Shown piece by piece: positions 48,501 through 54,205 of a DNA stretch of 64,000 nt. Within the stretch, counting starts at the first letter, position 1. Each line of letters begins with the position of its first letter. The notes below the pieces were generated by a model. The model saw only the letters and a list, made by a program, of their open reading frames with translations, did not search any database and was not told the origin of the DNA. This DNA comes from Zygaena filipendulae (lineage: Eukaryota > Arthropoda > Insecta > Lepidoptera > Zygaenidae), in NCBI GenBank assembly GCA_907165275.2, contig OU015664.1:7278001-7342000 (forward strand), written 5' to 3'. The translations under genes were made by a program, and so were the position numbers.

Positions 48501-49057
48501 ATTTAGTTAATAATTAATATATAATTATATAATTTTTGTTTCATTTATTAAATGTAGTGACGCCCAAGCTTTTTTAATTATTTTTTAATTATTTATTAAT
48601 CTTTAATATAATTACTAATAGTGTAATGACTTTTTTTTTAATAAGCACAAGAATGTCAGTAATAATATTAGGGAAGTGGTATTTTCGAGAAAGTGATCGT
48701 TATTAACTCAGAGTTTTTAAAATCTACAAATGAATTAAATTCCTTATTGGTCTGAGAGTTCATTGAACTACATACTTGTAAAATTTTCGAACTTATTGTC
48801 ATAATAGCCCTTGTCTGAGAATTGAATAACCGATCCTAATTAATATTGAACACCATCAAATTGCATAATCTCAGTAAAAAAAAATGAAGAAAAGATATAA
48901 ATTGAAAACTCACCAGTATCGTCTCGGTCTGGCCCACTGTCGTGCTCCGATTCCGATTCGTCCCATATGGTGTCGGTCGCTATCTTCTGGCGGGAACACT
49001 CGATCCAGTATCCCGGCGTGGGGATCAGGTTGTGAGGATACTCTTCGCAAAATTCAT
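5985..49057 (-). CDS. RapGAP-BTB-BACK protein gene (13 exons visible, 5' end outside view)
   Basis: Thirteen exons on the minus strand (48914-49057, 28127-28388, 19105-19285, 11495-11639, 11137-11394, 10625-10754, 9664-9827, 9312-9543, 8564-8725, 8314-8465, 7585-7697, 6852-7034, 5985-6500) join at GT-AG introns with matching phases, giving about 879 residues without a stop. Order: Rap1GAP-like N-terminal segment with GYWIE; RapGAP catalytic domain with KRHIGNDIV, whose Asn is the 'asparagine thumb' that stimulates Rap GTP hydrolysis; the conserved post-GAP segment [16 protein letters not shown]; a linker; a BTB domain split by a roughly 150-residue basic/serine-rich insert; a BACK domain. Rap1GAP proteins switch off the small GTPase Rap; BTB/BACK proteins commonly dimerise and bind Cullin-3 (inference here). 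The first exon begins mid-codon, so the start lies beyond 49057. The BTB/BACK half resembles remembered insect 'serine-enriched protein' (gprs). I am confident of the domains, less so that all exons belong to one transcript. Confidence 0.8.
6576..6785 (+). repeat. dispersed ACTAGCTGT/CCGCGG family repeat in intron
   Basis: It opens ACTAGCTGTTCCCC, carries CGGAGTTCCCGC and ACGTGCATGCCAAATTTCAT, and ends ATAATATTAGTAGGATTAG. It lies in the intron between the BTB and BACK exons. Confidence 0.75.
6852..7034 (-). CDS. RapGAP-BTB gene exon: second half of BTB domain
   Basis: It reads [40 protein letters not shown] and [20 protein letters not shown]. This is the classic BTB C-terminal half: 'F..LL.YlYTG.......-v..Ll.aA..Y.l..L...C'. 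Sixty-one codons, phase 0 at both ends. Acceptor TTATTTCAG, donor GTATGA. Confidence 0.9.
7360..7540 (+). repeat. dispersed ACTAGCTGT/CCGCGG family repeat in intron
   Basis: It opens ACTAGCTGTTCCCACGGTTG and ends TTTCGCATTTTATAGTAAGG. Diverged copy. Confidence 0.7.
7585..7697 (-). CDS. RapGAP-BTB gene exon: end of BTB insert
   Basis: It reads [20 protein letters not shown] then [18 protein letters not shown]. The lysine/glutamate run is charged low complexity. Acceptor TTTCACAG, donor GTAATA, phase 1 in and phase 0 out. A short exon supported mainly by its perfect phase fit and by the coherent protein. Confidence 0.75.
8314..8465 (-). CDS. RapGAP-BTB gene exon: basic serine-rich insert in BTB
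   Basis: It reads [40 protein letters not shown] and [10 protein letters not shown]. No globular domain is recognised. The run is basic and serine-rich and may be a phosphorylation or membrane/partner-binding segment (inference). Acceptor ATTCACAG, donor GTAAGT, phase 1 out; together with the next exon it forms Asn. Confidence 0.78.
8564..8725 (-). CDS. RapGAP-BTB gene exon: BTB helix then start of insert
   Basis: It completes [10 protein letters not shown] of the BTB core, then enters a Pro/Ala-rich insert: [40 protein letters not shown] and DIESPR. Acceptor TTTTTTCAG, donor GTACCT, phase 2 both sides. Confidence 0.82.
8859..9129 (-). repeat. dispersed ACTAGCTGT/CCGCGG family repeat, ATCACGTGTCACGTTG subtype
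   Basis: On the minus strand it opens ACTAGCTGTCCCCCGCGATT and ends with the CGGACAAACAACGTGACACG tail shared with copies at 36094, 43346 and 47218. Sits in the intron between the two BTB-half exons. Confidence 0.78.
9312..9543 (-). CDS. RapGAP-BTB gene exon: linker and first half of BTB domain
   Basis: It reads [20 protein letters not shown], then [20 protein letters not shown], then [20 protein letters not shown] and RAILGVRSR. The last part is the BTB start: 'x-DVxFxVGxxxxxxFxAHRAILxARSxVF' with Val for the usual His. This exon is the physical junction between GAP and BTB halves. Acceptor TTTTCCAG, donor GTAAGG, phase 1 in and phase 2 out. Confidence 0.85.
9664..9827 (-). CDS. RapGAP-BTB gene exon: conserved post-GAP helix
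   Basis: Acceptor GTTACTAG, chosen because it completes the Arg codon (AG+G) left by the previous exon. It reads [40 protein letters not shown] and [14 protein letters not shown]. Rap1GAP has the equivalent '[28 protein letters not shown]'. This ties the exon to the GAP half. Phase 1 out. Confidence 0.87.
10408..10586 (+). repeat. dispersed ACTAGCTGT/CCGCGG family repeat in intron
   Basis: It opens ACTAGCTGTTCCCCGCGGTT and ends TAATATTAGCAAGGATAAT; near-consensus ends. Confidence 0.78.
10625..10754 (-). CDS. RapGAP-BTB gene exon: end of GAP domain
   Basis: Acceptor GCCAG, donor GTAAGT. It reads [40 protein letters not shown] and PMFR, matching the Rap1GAP 'Y.VSVTARDDVP..GP.LP....F.KGP.F' block. 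Phase 1 in, phase 2 out. The plus-strand open frame over this exon is its shadow. Confidence 0.88.
11137..11394 (-). CDS. RapGAP-BTB gene exon: RapGAP catalytic core with asparagine thumb
   Basis: It reads [40 protein letters not shown] and [16 protein letters not shown], ending FLHTFIL. The GND asparagine (codon at about 11228-11230) corresponds to the catalytic Asn of Rap1GAP, so the GAP is predicted active. Phase 1 in from LKG, phase 1 out (TTA G|gtgagt) completing Val in the next exon. Confidence 0.92.
11495..11639 (-). CDS. RapGAP-BTB gene exon: RapGAP domain, third part
   Basis: Acceptor TTATTTCAG, donor GTAATT. It reads [20 protein letters not shown], then [20 protein letters not shown] and LGEKVRLK. 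This matches the RapGAP block 'FKFGVIYxKxGQxxEEExxxNxxxSPxFxEFLxxLGxKVxLxGF'. Phase 0 in, phase 1 out. Confidence 0.88.
12085..12575 (+). repeat. dispersed repeat with GAGGGTTCCGTAC and AAAACGGACAATAAAATGATC words
   Basis: The words CCGGTTCGGATTCACGCACC, GAGGGTTCCGTAC, GACAGATAGACAAACAAACA and ATAAGGGTTCC match a repeat family I know as common in lepidopteran introns. Boundaries are approximate; family name not assigned. Confidence 0.45.
13489..13749 (-). repeat. dispersed ACTAGCTGT/CCGCGG family repeat
   Basis: On the minus strand it opens ACTAGCTGTCTCCCGCGGTT and ends TTTATAATATTAGTATGCAT. A CGATCGATCGTCGATC stretch sits near the tail. Confidence 0.72.
13812..13855. mobile_element. 28-bp perfect palindrome flanked by 8-bp direct repeats
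   Basis: Positions 13820-13847 form a perfect palindrome (half-site CATGGACCAATTAA). It is bracketed exactly by GCTCTAAT at 13812-13819 and 13848-13855, as a target-site duplication would be. It looks like the residue of a transposon reduced to two abutting terminal inverted repeats. Confidence 0.55.
14465..14595. mobile_element. small MITE with TGTACAGTCA terminal inverted repeats
   Basis: It starts TGTACAGTCAGCCGC and ends AGTGACTGTACA; 131 bp. Related copies with the same left end lie at 19631 and 41731. Confidence 0.55.
15989..17567 (-). mobile_element. decayed hAT-superfamily DNA transposon
   Basis: The ends are inverted (TAGAGCATGGA left, TCCATGCTCTA right) and the element is flanked by the perfect 8-bp duplication GTGTGAGG at 15981-15988 and 17568-17575, the hAT hallmark. 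Subterminal DNA on both sides is rich in ACCGGTATT/TCGATATT motifs, plausibly transposase-binding repeats. Internal coding remains run on the minus strand and are broken. At about 1.58 kb it is shorter than autonomous hAT elements, which are usually 2.5-5 kb. It lies in an intron, antisense or sense to the host depending on which strand is meant: its transposase runs the same way as the host gene. Confidence 0.85.
16505..17371 (-). pseudogene. hAT transposase remnant
   Basis: On the minus strand, 16505-16612 encodes [20 protein letters not shown] then [12 protein letters not shown], clearly the C-terminal hAT dimerisation motif 'SVxSERxFSxAxN'. A stop codon sits just ahead of it (TS-stop-TTSVES). 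Upstream, 16770-17030 encodes an acidic [15 protein letters not shown] run made by a GATCATCTT microsatellite, and 17129-17371 another open fragment ([25 protein letters not shown]) that may be part of the same or another transposase. Frames are disrupted, so no functional protein is expected. Confidence 0.75.
17659..18012 (+). other. unrecognised 117-codon open frame, compositionally unlike flanks
   Basis: The frame begins [20 protein letters not shown] and lacks any domain I recognise. The DNA is richer in GC and CpG (e.g. TTACGACGCGCGACGTCGC) than the surrounding intron. It directly follows the hAT relic and precedes a MITE. It could be a conserved non-coding block, part of an unrecognised repeat, or a chance frame. 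Not called a gene. Confidence 0.2.
18066..18408 (+). mobile_element. 343-bp MITE, GTGTTAATGAATTAAC inverted ends
   Basis: Left end GTGTTAATGAATTAAC, right end GTTAATTCAATAACAC. A second copy lies inverted at 31277-31618. Shared internal words include CAACATTAGTTTGGAGG and GGCGTACGCGCCAA. Confidence 0.65.
19105..19285 (-). CDS. RapGAP-BTB gene exon: RapGAP domain, second part
   Basis: Acceptor ending TTTCAG, donor GTAATG. It reads [20 protein letters not shown], then [20 protein letters not shown] and a [16 protein letters not shown] tail. Equivalent to the Rap1GAP segment 'LLLRTK..YHDVIPISCL'. A seemingly extended open frame continuing to 18980 in another frame is a shadow. Phase 2 in, phase 0 out. 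Confidence 0.85.
19631..19727 (+). mobile_element. TGTACAGTCA-family MITE copy
   Basis: Left end TGTACAGTCACCAGC, right end CAGCTGACCGTAC (diverged inverted repeat). Shares ACTATTGCAATAAGGTTC with the copy at 41731. Confidence 0.5.
20847..20870. repeat. (AAAT)n microsatellite, probable retroelement 3' tail
   Basis: Six AAAT/AATA units after a T-rich stretch, typical of LINE or SINE 3' ends. The element body upstream is not recognised. Confidence 0.5.
22078..22540 (+). repeat. dispersed ACTAGCTGT/CCGCGG family, two diverged fragments
   Basis: GGCTGTGCCCCGCGGTTTCA at 22078 begins one fragment; a 'gttcctgagattagcgcgtt..aaacaaact' tail ends the second near 22540. Boundaries are approximate. Confidence 0.5.
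26240..26602. mobile_element. 363-bp foldback element, nearly palindromic throughout
   Basis: Left end AGCGTTCCGCAGACTTACGG mirrors right end CCGTAAGTCTGCGGAACGCT. The next 70 bp (CACCTGCTGTAGGTGATC / CACCTACGGCAGGTG) and inner blocks (CAGAAGTCAAAAAGCATC / GATGTTTTTTGACTTCTAGG) also pair. No coding capacity. It lies in an intron. Confidence 0.65.
28127..28388 (-). CDS. RapGAP-BTB gene exon: start of RapGAP domain
   Basis: Acceptor TTGATCAG, donor GTATGA. Entering with one base (G) from the previous exon, the frame reads [20 protein letters not shown], a probable phospho-rich linker, then [21 protein letters not shown] and PVILSIKQE. The last two match the 'YxKxFxGxEHxNYF...LGxxxxSxK' block that opens RapGAP domains. 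It leaves in phase 2 (QFR). Confidence 0.85.
28859..29249. mobile_element. large palindrome (about 165-bp arms, 55-bp loop) of a CGACTTCCAAAAA-end family
   Basis: Arms 28859-29024 and 29080-29249 are near-perfect reverse complements. Each runs from AAACCGACTTCCAAAAATAC through CACACGTAATATTCTTATTG to TCGGTGACAAGCC. The loop (GGTGTCTGGCGAAGAGCTGG..) is found undisturbed in the copy at 35400-35740, which shows that this copy has gained an inverted duplication of its left end. Confidence 0.7.
29340..30092 (+). repeat. right part of the CGACTTCCAAAAA-end family with tandem internal modules of about 290 bp
   Basis: Two consecutive modules (about 29460-29750 and 29745-30000) share TCGGAACCCGTGAAATAC, TGGTCTTCATCATCAGTTCC, GCTTTCCGAAAGCAAAT and AATCGCTATAGGTGTGCC. 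The unit ends in ACCTCCTCCTTTTTGGAAG followed by TCGGTT, the inverted counterpart of the left end. The open frames here are repeat-encoded and not genes. Confidence 0.6.
31277..31618 (-). mobile_element. second copy of the GTGTTAATGAATTAAC MITE
   Basis: Inverted ends GTGTTAATGAATTAAC and GCTAATTCATTAACAC. Opposite orientation to 18066-18408; shares GGCGTACGCGCC-like core and CCAAACTAATGTTGAATA. Confidence 0.62.
31757..32000. mobile_element. GC/CpG-rich foldback element, about 100-bp arms
   Basis: Left block GTCGCGAGCGCGGCC..TTCAGTTAGTTT..AATGTATAGAAGTGTCGCGA pairs with right block TCGCGACGCTTCTATACC..ACTTACTGAAG..GCGACGCGTCC. No coding capacity. It stands out from the AT-rich intron. Confidence 0.55.
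32955..33545 (-). repeat. inverted copy of the tandem-module repeat (right part)
   Basis: It starts ACTGACTTCCAAAAAGGAGG and then carries two modules in reverse orientation to 29340-30092 (GGTGGTCATCGGAACTACTC; TGAAGAAGTGTAACTGATGA). The two loci, about 2.9 kb apart and opposed, could form a long intramolecular duplex in the intron RNA. Confidence 0.6.
34163..34331 (+). repeat. CpG-rich tandem duplication, two about 85-bp units
   Basis: Unit 1 starts CGTGCGTCGACGGTGCGC (34163) and unit 2 CGCGCGTCGACGGCGCGC (34248). Both continue CTACAAAAG..TCTACAGGCTG..TATCGCGTC..CGCTAC. Unit 2 has an extra GTGAAAA. Preceded by AGGGCCTATGCACACCACG. Confidence 0.6.
34752..34957 (+). repeat. dispersed ACTAGCTGT/CCGCGG family repeat
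   Basis: Opens ACTAGCTGTCCCCCACGGTT and ends TATAATATTAGTATAGAC. Confidence 0.72.
35005..35215 (+). repeat. dispersed ACTAGCTGT/CCGCGG family repeat
   Basis: Opens TAGCTGTGCCCCGTGATTTC and ends in CAGACAGAGAGAGATAAAAA. A second subtype, immediately downstream of the copy at 34752. Confidence 0.68.
35400..35740 (+). mobile_element. internally deleted copy of the CGACTTCCAAAAA-end family
   Basis: Left end AAAACTGACTTCCAAAAACA and right end TTTTTGGAAGTAGGTT are inverted. The interior goes from the CTACCACTGATCGG block through GAAGAGCTGGTGGCGGGAGT straight to GGTGAACATACATAAAAAAA, so the tandem modules seen at 29.3 kb are missing. It links the 28.86-kb palindrome and the module repeat into one family. 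Confidence 0.65.
36094..36325 (+). repeat. dispersed ACTAGCTGT/CCGCGG family repeat (CACGTGATTTATATATATTAG tail)
   Basis: Opens ACTAGCTGCCCCCGCGATTT; tail GACAAACAACGTGACACGTG then TTTATATATATTAGATT. A truncated second copy starts at 36333 (ACTAGCTGTGCCCGCGGTTT). Confidence 0.78.
36447..37207. mobile_element. 761-bp foldback element with nested palindromes
   Basis: The two halves (about 36447-36787 and 36881-37207) are long reverse complements around a roughly 90-bp loop. Within each half the outermost 115 bp is itself palindromic: AAGTGCGGAAAGCCTGTCAT..AGAGTTCCGAC faces GTCGGAACTAGTTGCAATGA..CCGCACGTG, around CCCGAGCCGAGGCGCAGCCG. No protein of note is encoded. Terminal ATTAYAAGTGCGG motifs mark the ends; target duplication unresolved. 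Confidence 0.7.
38990..39437 (+). mobile_element. 5'-truncated non-LTR retrotransposon 3' end
   Basis: It ends GGTTAACTGGTAGAGAATGC..AAAGGCATTAAGTTCGCC..TGTGCAATAAAGAATAAATA with an (AAAT)n tail, the standard 3' UTR of a common lepidopteran CR1/Zenon-like LINE (recalled). A GTATGTATAT-rich stretch lies in the middle. The upstream 38990-39170 frame may be the last part of ORF2 but is not certain. Confidence 0.55.
40704..40995 (+). repeat. highly diverged ACTAGCTGT-family repeat
   Basis: ACTAGCTGATTCCTTACGAG near the start and GGATAGTTTTAATCCCGGAA in the middle. Old copy; ends approximate. Confidence 0.4.
41731..41893 (+). mobile_element. TGTACAGTCA-family MITE copy, diverged right end
   Basis: TGTACAGTCAGCATCAAAAA at the left, ACTATTGCAATAAGATTC in common with the 19631 copy; right inverted end eroded. 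Confidence 0.42.
43346..43630 (-). repeat. dispersed ACTAGCTGT/CCGCGG family repeat, ATCACGTGTCACG subtype
   Basis: On the minus strand opens ACTAGCTGTCTCCCGCGATT; tail TCGCGGACAAACAACGTGAC. Close relative of 8859-9129. Confidence 0.78.
46365..46480 (+). repeat. truncated ACTAGCTGT/CCGCGG family repeat
   Basis: Opens ACTAGCTGTCCTCCGCGGTT then TCACCCGCGATAAACTATA; the 3' part is of another subtype. Confidence 0.6.
47030..47450 (+). repeat. two head-to-tail copies of the ACTAGCTGT/CCGCGG repeat
   Basis: Copy 1 (47030-47220) and copy 2 (47217-47450) abut so that the terminal TATATATTAGACTAG of the first is the ACTAG start of the second. They are similar to each other and to 36094-36325. Confidence 0.78.
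48914..49057 (-). CDS. RapGAP-BTB gene, 5'-most exon found (Rap1GAP N-terminal GYWIE region)
   Basis: Acceptor TTTCGTAG before 49057, donor GTGAGT after 48914. The phase-1 frame reads [20 protein letters not shown], then an acidic run ending DRDDT. The GYWIE core matches the segment that precedes the GAP domain in Rap1GAP proteins. The acidic stretch [15 protein letters not shown] is likely disordered. It needs one base from an upstream exon not seen in the window. Confidence 0.75.
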
Positions 49058-49400
49058 CTACGAAACGCAAAAATGTAGTTATTAGCAGTGGGAATCTGTG
49101 CAAGTTGTCCTCAATGCGTGATGTGATTTAACAGTATCGCATCAACTACTTGCGACCTTTTCAGGAGGCCGATCGCGCTACAATCTTCTGAAACATCTAA
49201 TAAATATTAAAATGATGCTTAAAGTAATTTCATATCGTTTTGATTAACTTAAATATGACTATTCAACTCTTATTAAGACGATAATGCTGATTAGACTTTG
49301 AACGAGCTTAAGGACCTAAAACCTAAAAATAAAACCAAAAAACAAACGCGTATAGGTATGCATGTGACATAATACGTATATCTCGATTTTGTTTTGGGTA

Positions 49401-49730
49401 AATAGGCTAGTTTCCTATATTTTCTTTTTAGTCCGTTTTGTAGATTATTAAAAAATATTGGACACGTATTTTTTTTTTTTTATGTAACCAAAAAATAACG
49501 GAGATATATCAAGTCGAAATTTCACATGACGTCACGCCTCGCTACAGTTTGTTCGCACGTTATAGCGAGCTGTGACATCACGAGTCCCCCACCCTAAACT
49601 TTAATGCGCTTTATCTATGCATATTTCCATTATTTTAAAAAAGCAAAAAATACGTGTCTTTTATTTTTTTATTATCTAACTGACGGACTAAATAGAATTT
49701 TGATTTTTTTACCCAGGAAACTAGCCTATT
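49401..49730. mobile_element. 330-bp MITE, AATAGGCTAGTTTCCT inverted ends
   Basis: Left AATAGGCTAGTTTCCT (49401-49416) and right AGGAAACTAGCCTATT (49715-49730) are perfect inverted repeats; TTTAGTCCGT blocks just inside also pair. Core contains TGACGTCACGCCTCGC. No clear target duplication. Confidence 0.62.
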
Positions 49731-51810
49731 GTACAAATAGAGCAAGAGCGCAGTCGCCTCTTGAATTCTTACCCCTTCATCCATCAAAGTTTTGTACGTA
49801 CATGAACTCTACCATGATGTAGGAATGTAAGCACTTAATAAGTGTATAAGTCCGAATCATCGACGTAAAATCGATGTACCCAAGGTCAAAATAGTAGTGC
49901 TAGCAGCAATGAAAGTATGATGATTGGTTGAGTAGTTAAGGCGTGGAAGCGTAACAAACACACTCATATTCGCATTTAAAATATTGGAATAACTCCTTAG
50001 TCCTTACCAATTATTAAAAAAAAATTGGGATTCCTTTCTATTTATTTGTGACACAGAGCAGAATAGTTTCAATACAATTTTACTATTTATTTAAAGTAGG
50101 TACCAAATGAAAATTCAAAACCAATATAAAATGGGGACTGTGAAATTTTTATCTTATATTATATAGATACCATATATAATTATATAGGGAAAAATGTCAT
50201 AAAAAATGATTATGGTGATTTTTTTTGTATATTACGGGATAATGGACTAAAAAAAAACGAAATAGGACGATAAGTATATTTTTCAAGAAGTGTTTGTTGG
50301 ATTTAATAATAGGGTACTAGCATGAATTTTTTTTTTTCAGTCTATTTCAAAAATAATATATGGCTTACTTAAACAAAGCAGGAACATTTTCCTGCTTTTT
50401 CCTGCTTTTTCTTTAAAAAATATATGTATAATTAAATAGAGCGTTTCAAAGTTCTTACTTTTGACTTTACCGCTGAAACGCGGAATGACGTCACTACCTA
50501 AAAATTACCCCTTATTAATCTGTGATAGAGATGTCACTGTCGTATTGACAGAGTCATGTGATACTGACAGACAGATAACTTCAATATCCAAAAGGAAATT
50601 AAGATTGAATTGTGTCAGGTTACTTCCAAAAGTTCCAGTAAAGAATCGAAATGCATCCTACCGAGGCATTTTAAAGTAAAAAACTTCAGAAAAAAGAAAA
50701 TATGTGTTGACTGTATGCTTTTAGTTTCTTTTGCCTTCCCTGAAAGAGGTAAATGTTTCCTAAAAAAATTAAAGTGATGGCTTTTAGTTAGTGTTTCGTT
50801 GCAACGTTCCGTTTCACAAAATTAAAAGTTGAATATTTTGTAAATTTTGTTAACTTTTTGGAAATCTTTCACGATAATGCTCTATTTTTGAAATATTTAC
50901 ACAATTTCTTATTATAAATTTCATGCAAGTACCCTATTGTTTGAGTAATGACCTCGGAACTCAGCAGCGTGAAACGGATTGCGAACTTCCGGTCTGAAGT
51001 GTCGGCTCTCCATTGCTTCCGGTCTAGCAAAATCTACTTGAAATAATCAGTTCAGTTCTATAATCTCAAAACAAGAAGTGGTGTAAAATCAATAGGGTAT
51101 TTATAGTTTGTTTTAATAGGTTATTAAGTATACTTACTTAACTAGTAGGTATACCTATATTTATATAACCTACCTTAAAAAAGCATATTTTAATGCGAAC
51201 AACGATTTCTTCCGCCTACGTCCCTTATTTAGGCCGTTATTTTAGGGTCGGTAGATATTTAAATTTTTTTTTTTTAATATATCCTCTGGGGTTTCGATCA
51301 GAAAGACTGGACAGTCGACGCGGGCGCGCGGGCTCGTCCGGGTCTGGAATCGATTTCCGTGTATATAACGCACATAAAATATTCAGACCGGAAATTCTGG
51401 AGCCGTGTCTGTCACTTAAAGTAGCCCCTGGATCCGTCTTCATGCTTCATCTTCACCGTCGTGGTTGGGGCTCGGTTCACTGTAAGGTAGAACACCAAAC
51501 TGTAAGCAATATGCTTGGCGTTCATACTTAGAGTGAGCCGAACACTGCCAAAACCATTTTGTACTTCTTACCGACGCCTCTTGAAGTATCTTCACCCATA
51601 CACAACTACCTAAAAACTTAAATATTAGACAATACGAAGAAAAGAAGAAACCGCATTCACATACCAGTTTGTACACCAATAGAAAGGCAAACTAGTATAA
51701 AAACAAAGCTAGGACGGGAGTAAAAGCGATTTAGGCTTAGAGTTAGTAGTTAGAGTAATAAAGAAAATAAAACTATGGTGACGGAAAAAAGGTTTTTCAC
51801 CTTATACAAT

Positions 51811-52000
51811 AGTTGATTAAGATAAGACAATCAATTGATTAAGATAAGACCAATTGATTAAGATAAGACTAATTGATTAAGATAAGACCAATTGATTAAG
51901 ATAAGACCAATTGATTAAGATAAGACCAATTGATTAAGATAAGACCAATTGATTAAGATAAGAACAATTGATTAAGATAAGACCAATCGATTAAGATATG
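51811..52000. repeat. 19-bp minisatellite, ten units of CAATTGATTAAGATAAGAC type
   Basis: GATTAAGATA recurs at 51815, 51837, 51856, 51875, 51894, 51913, 51932, 51951, 51970 and 51989, so the period is exactly 19 after the first unit. Nine units contain AGATAAGA, a consensus GATA-factor site (WGATAR); each also has ATTGATTA, a homeodomain-like core. It lies 2.8 kb upstream of the first visible RapGAP exon. Confidence 0.85.
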
Positions 52001-54205
52001 ATGAATAGAATGATGAATAAATGTTGATTTTTGTTACATAACAATTATAATCAACACATAATATAATAAACGTCAAAGTATGTGGCGTAAAACAGACTTC
52101 ACCGACCAAAGTAGCGTCGATTTTCTGTGAAGTATTAACAATGAAATAAATTAGACGGTCAAATGAAACTTTTTGATTTAGAAAAATCCCTCGTGGTTCT
52201 GGGGTTCCAAGTTAAACATAAAAAACAGAAGTTTGAGCACGTCGCGTCGGAAGTCTGGTTCCGAAATTTTGTCAATAAATAATGAATTATTAAGTCATTT
52301 ATTGAATCGACCAGAAGTGGCAGTGCAGAAGCGTTACTTATGTTGGTAACAAAGTAGGATTAAGTACTGTTCGTTTGAGAAAAGTTCCAAATGGAGACAG
52401 GCCGGGCCCTTCCTTAAACAGAGTCGTAATTTAACAGAAGATTCTACTCACGAAATTTAATTAAAAAAGAAATACATTTTTATACCTACAGTTATTGTTA
52501 TTAAAAGTAGGATTGAAGAATTTCGCCCAGTCCTTAAAATTATTGGTACCTAACTTTTTTTTGCAAAAGGAGCGGCAACTCTGGCCAACACAGTAGGTAC
52601 CGAATAGTGCTCAAAGAAATATTTGGAATACCCTCGTCAGAGATGAGGATTTTGGAATTTAAAACTTGTGCAAAAGGTCAAATACTCTTGTAGAATATTT
52701 AAAAAAGTTTCTAAAACTATGCAGGATACTGATTATAGTCAGAGTTAAGGTTATTTGTCTACAAAGAACGGGAGGGTTTAATGATAAAAATGTGAAGTCA
52801 ATTGTTAGTAGGTACGAAAGTTTGAAGTGAATAATGGGATGAATTTAATCTATGTGGAAAGTTATTTGTTGTCACTCTCGGTTCACAGGATGGAAGAAAT
52901 TTCTTATCACAATACCCGCCTTTTTGATCTAATTAATGATGCAAGAATTAAGAAGTAAGAGCAATAAAATAGGATTAAGAAAAAAAAAAACAAAATATGT
53001 GTTTAATTCTGAATTTTTTTCCCTGTATCATTGATGTATAAAATATTACGTTGTACGTTTATGAAGTTCTATACCACAAAATTCCGAAATTGCAACGAAT
53101 ATTTTGACTTAAAAGAAACCTTTGTTTTTTTTTAAACTAAACAAAAATGACTAATCATTTGCTCTAGAGGGATAAGCGAAATTCGATTAGGTAGTAATTC
53201 CGCTTGTATTATTATAGACTTAGTATATTTCAGTATTTATGAAGAGCAATGGTAGGTGTCTTCATCTGTGCATGTTCATTTCTAGATAAGAGGGAGGCAA
53301 TTCATCAAATACCACTTTCCCATTGATAGCATTTTTGCTGTGCTCCCCGTCTAAGTTCTGTACACCGATTTACATAATTCGTCGCCCTACAGAGATGCCC
53401 GAAGATTTTTATTACTTTTTACAATATGTGTGTCGCGATATTTATTATTAATATTATTATTATACTCGTACAAGTAAACTGAAACTTGTGAAGTAAACTT
53501 GGTATCTTATTCAGTTTGATAATGTGCTTGCTTAACTGCGTACTTCTGCTATTGATTTTTTATTTTATATTTATTTTATAAAGTGAATTCACCCGCACAA
53601 TATAGCCTATGTTACTCAGGGATAATGTGGCATTCTAATGGCGAAAGATTTTTATAATCGATTTAGTAGTTATAGTGGAGAAGGATTTGATACAAAAAAT
53701 CAAATCCTTCTTCACTATAAATAATATTAGTTTAGATAAAATTAGTTGGTTGGTAGGTAGAGATTCTAATTTATTATTTCTTTTATAAAAGACCTTATAA
53801 TTATTTTTATTCCGTTAAATAAAACAAATTATTCTGGAGTCATTCCTAAAATTCTACCAGAAATATAATATAGGTAGGTACTATCTGAAAAGTATGATAT
53901 TACACAGAAAACTTTTAAATTCTTTTTTTCTGTTTCTGATTACAATACGTATGGATGCAGGATGGTAAGATGATTTACGAGCACGAGAGTGCCGTGCTGC
54001 GTGGACGTGTACAAGTGATACGGTCGAACTTTTTTCTAATAATTTATTTCTTAATTTGTGATTGGGTTAATCGTGTGATTTCCTATTCCTTATCACTCTT
54101 TGGTGTTTCTTATGGTTGTTTCACGCCCACTGGGCGGTGCGAGAGTGAAATAAATAGAGGTTCGAGTGTTACTCACTATACAAAGGACAAATCTGCGGTA
54201 AAGGA

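Larger units (their letters stand above)
28389..48913 (-). other. 20.5-kb intron of the RapGAP-BTB gene
   Basis: It separates the acidic N-terminal exon from the GAP domain. It is filled with foldback elements, dispersed repeats and a truncated LINE end (listed separately). I found no other phase-compatible exon on either strand, though very short exons would be missed. Confidence 0.65.
49058..53950. other. region upstream of the first visible RapGAP exon, no supported gene
   Basis: Likely a further intron or the 5' flank of the RapGAP-BTB gene. It holds the TIR element at 49401, a CpG-rich patch at about 51290-51480, and the GATA minisatellite at 51811. No exon with a splice phase matching 49057 was recognised. 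Confidence 0.55.

Noticed and set aside
51811..52000. Regular 19-bp repeats as a CRISPR-like array
   Set aside because: Units are directly tandem without spacers, in a eukaryotic genome; a minisatellite.
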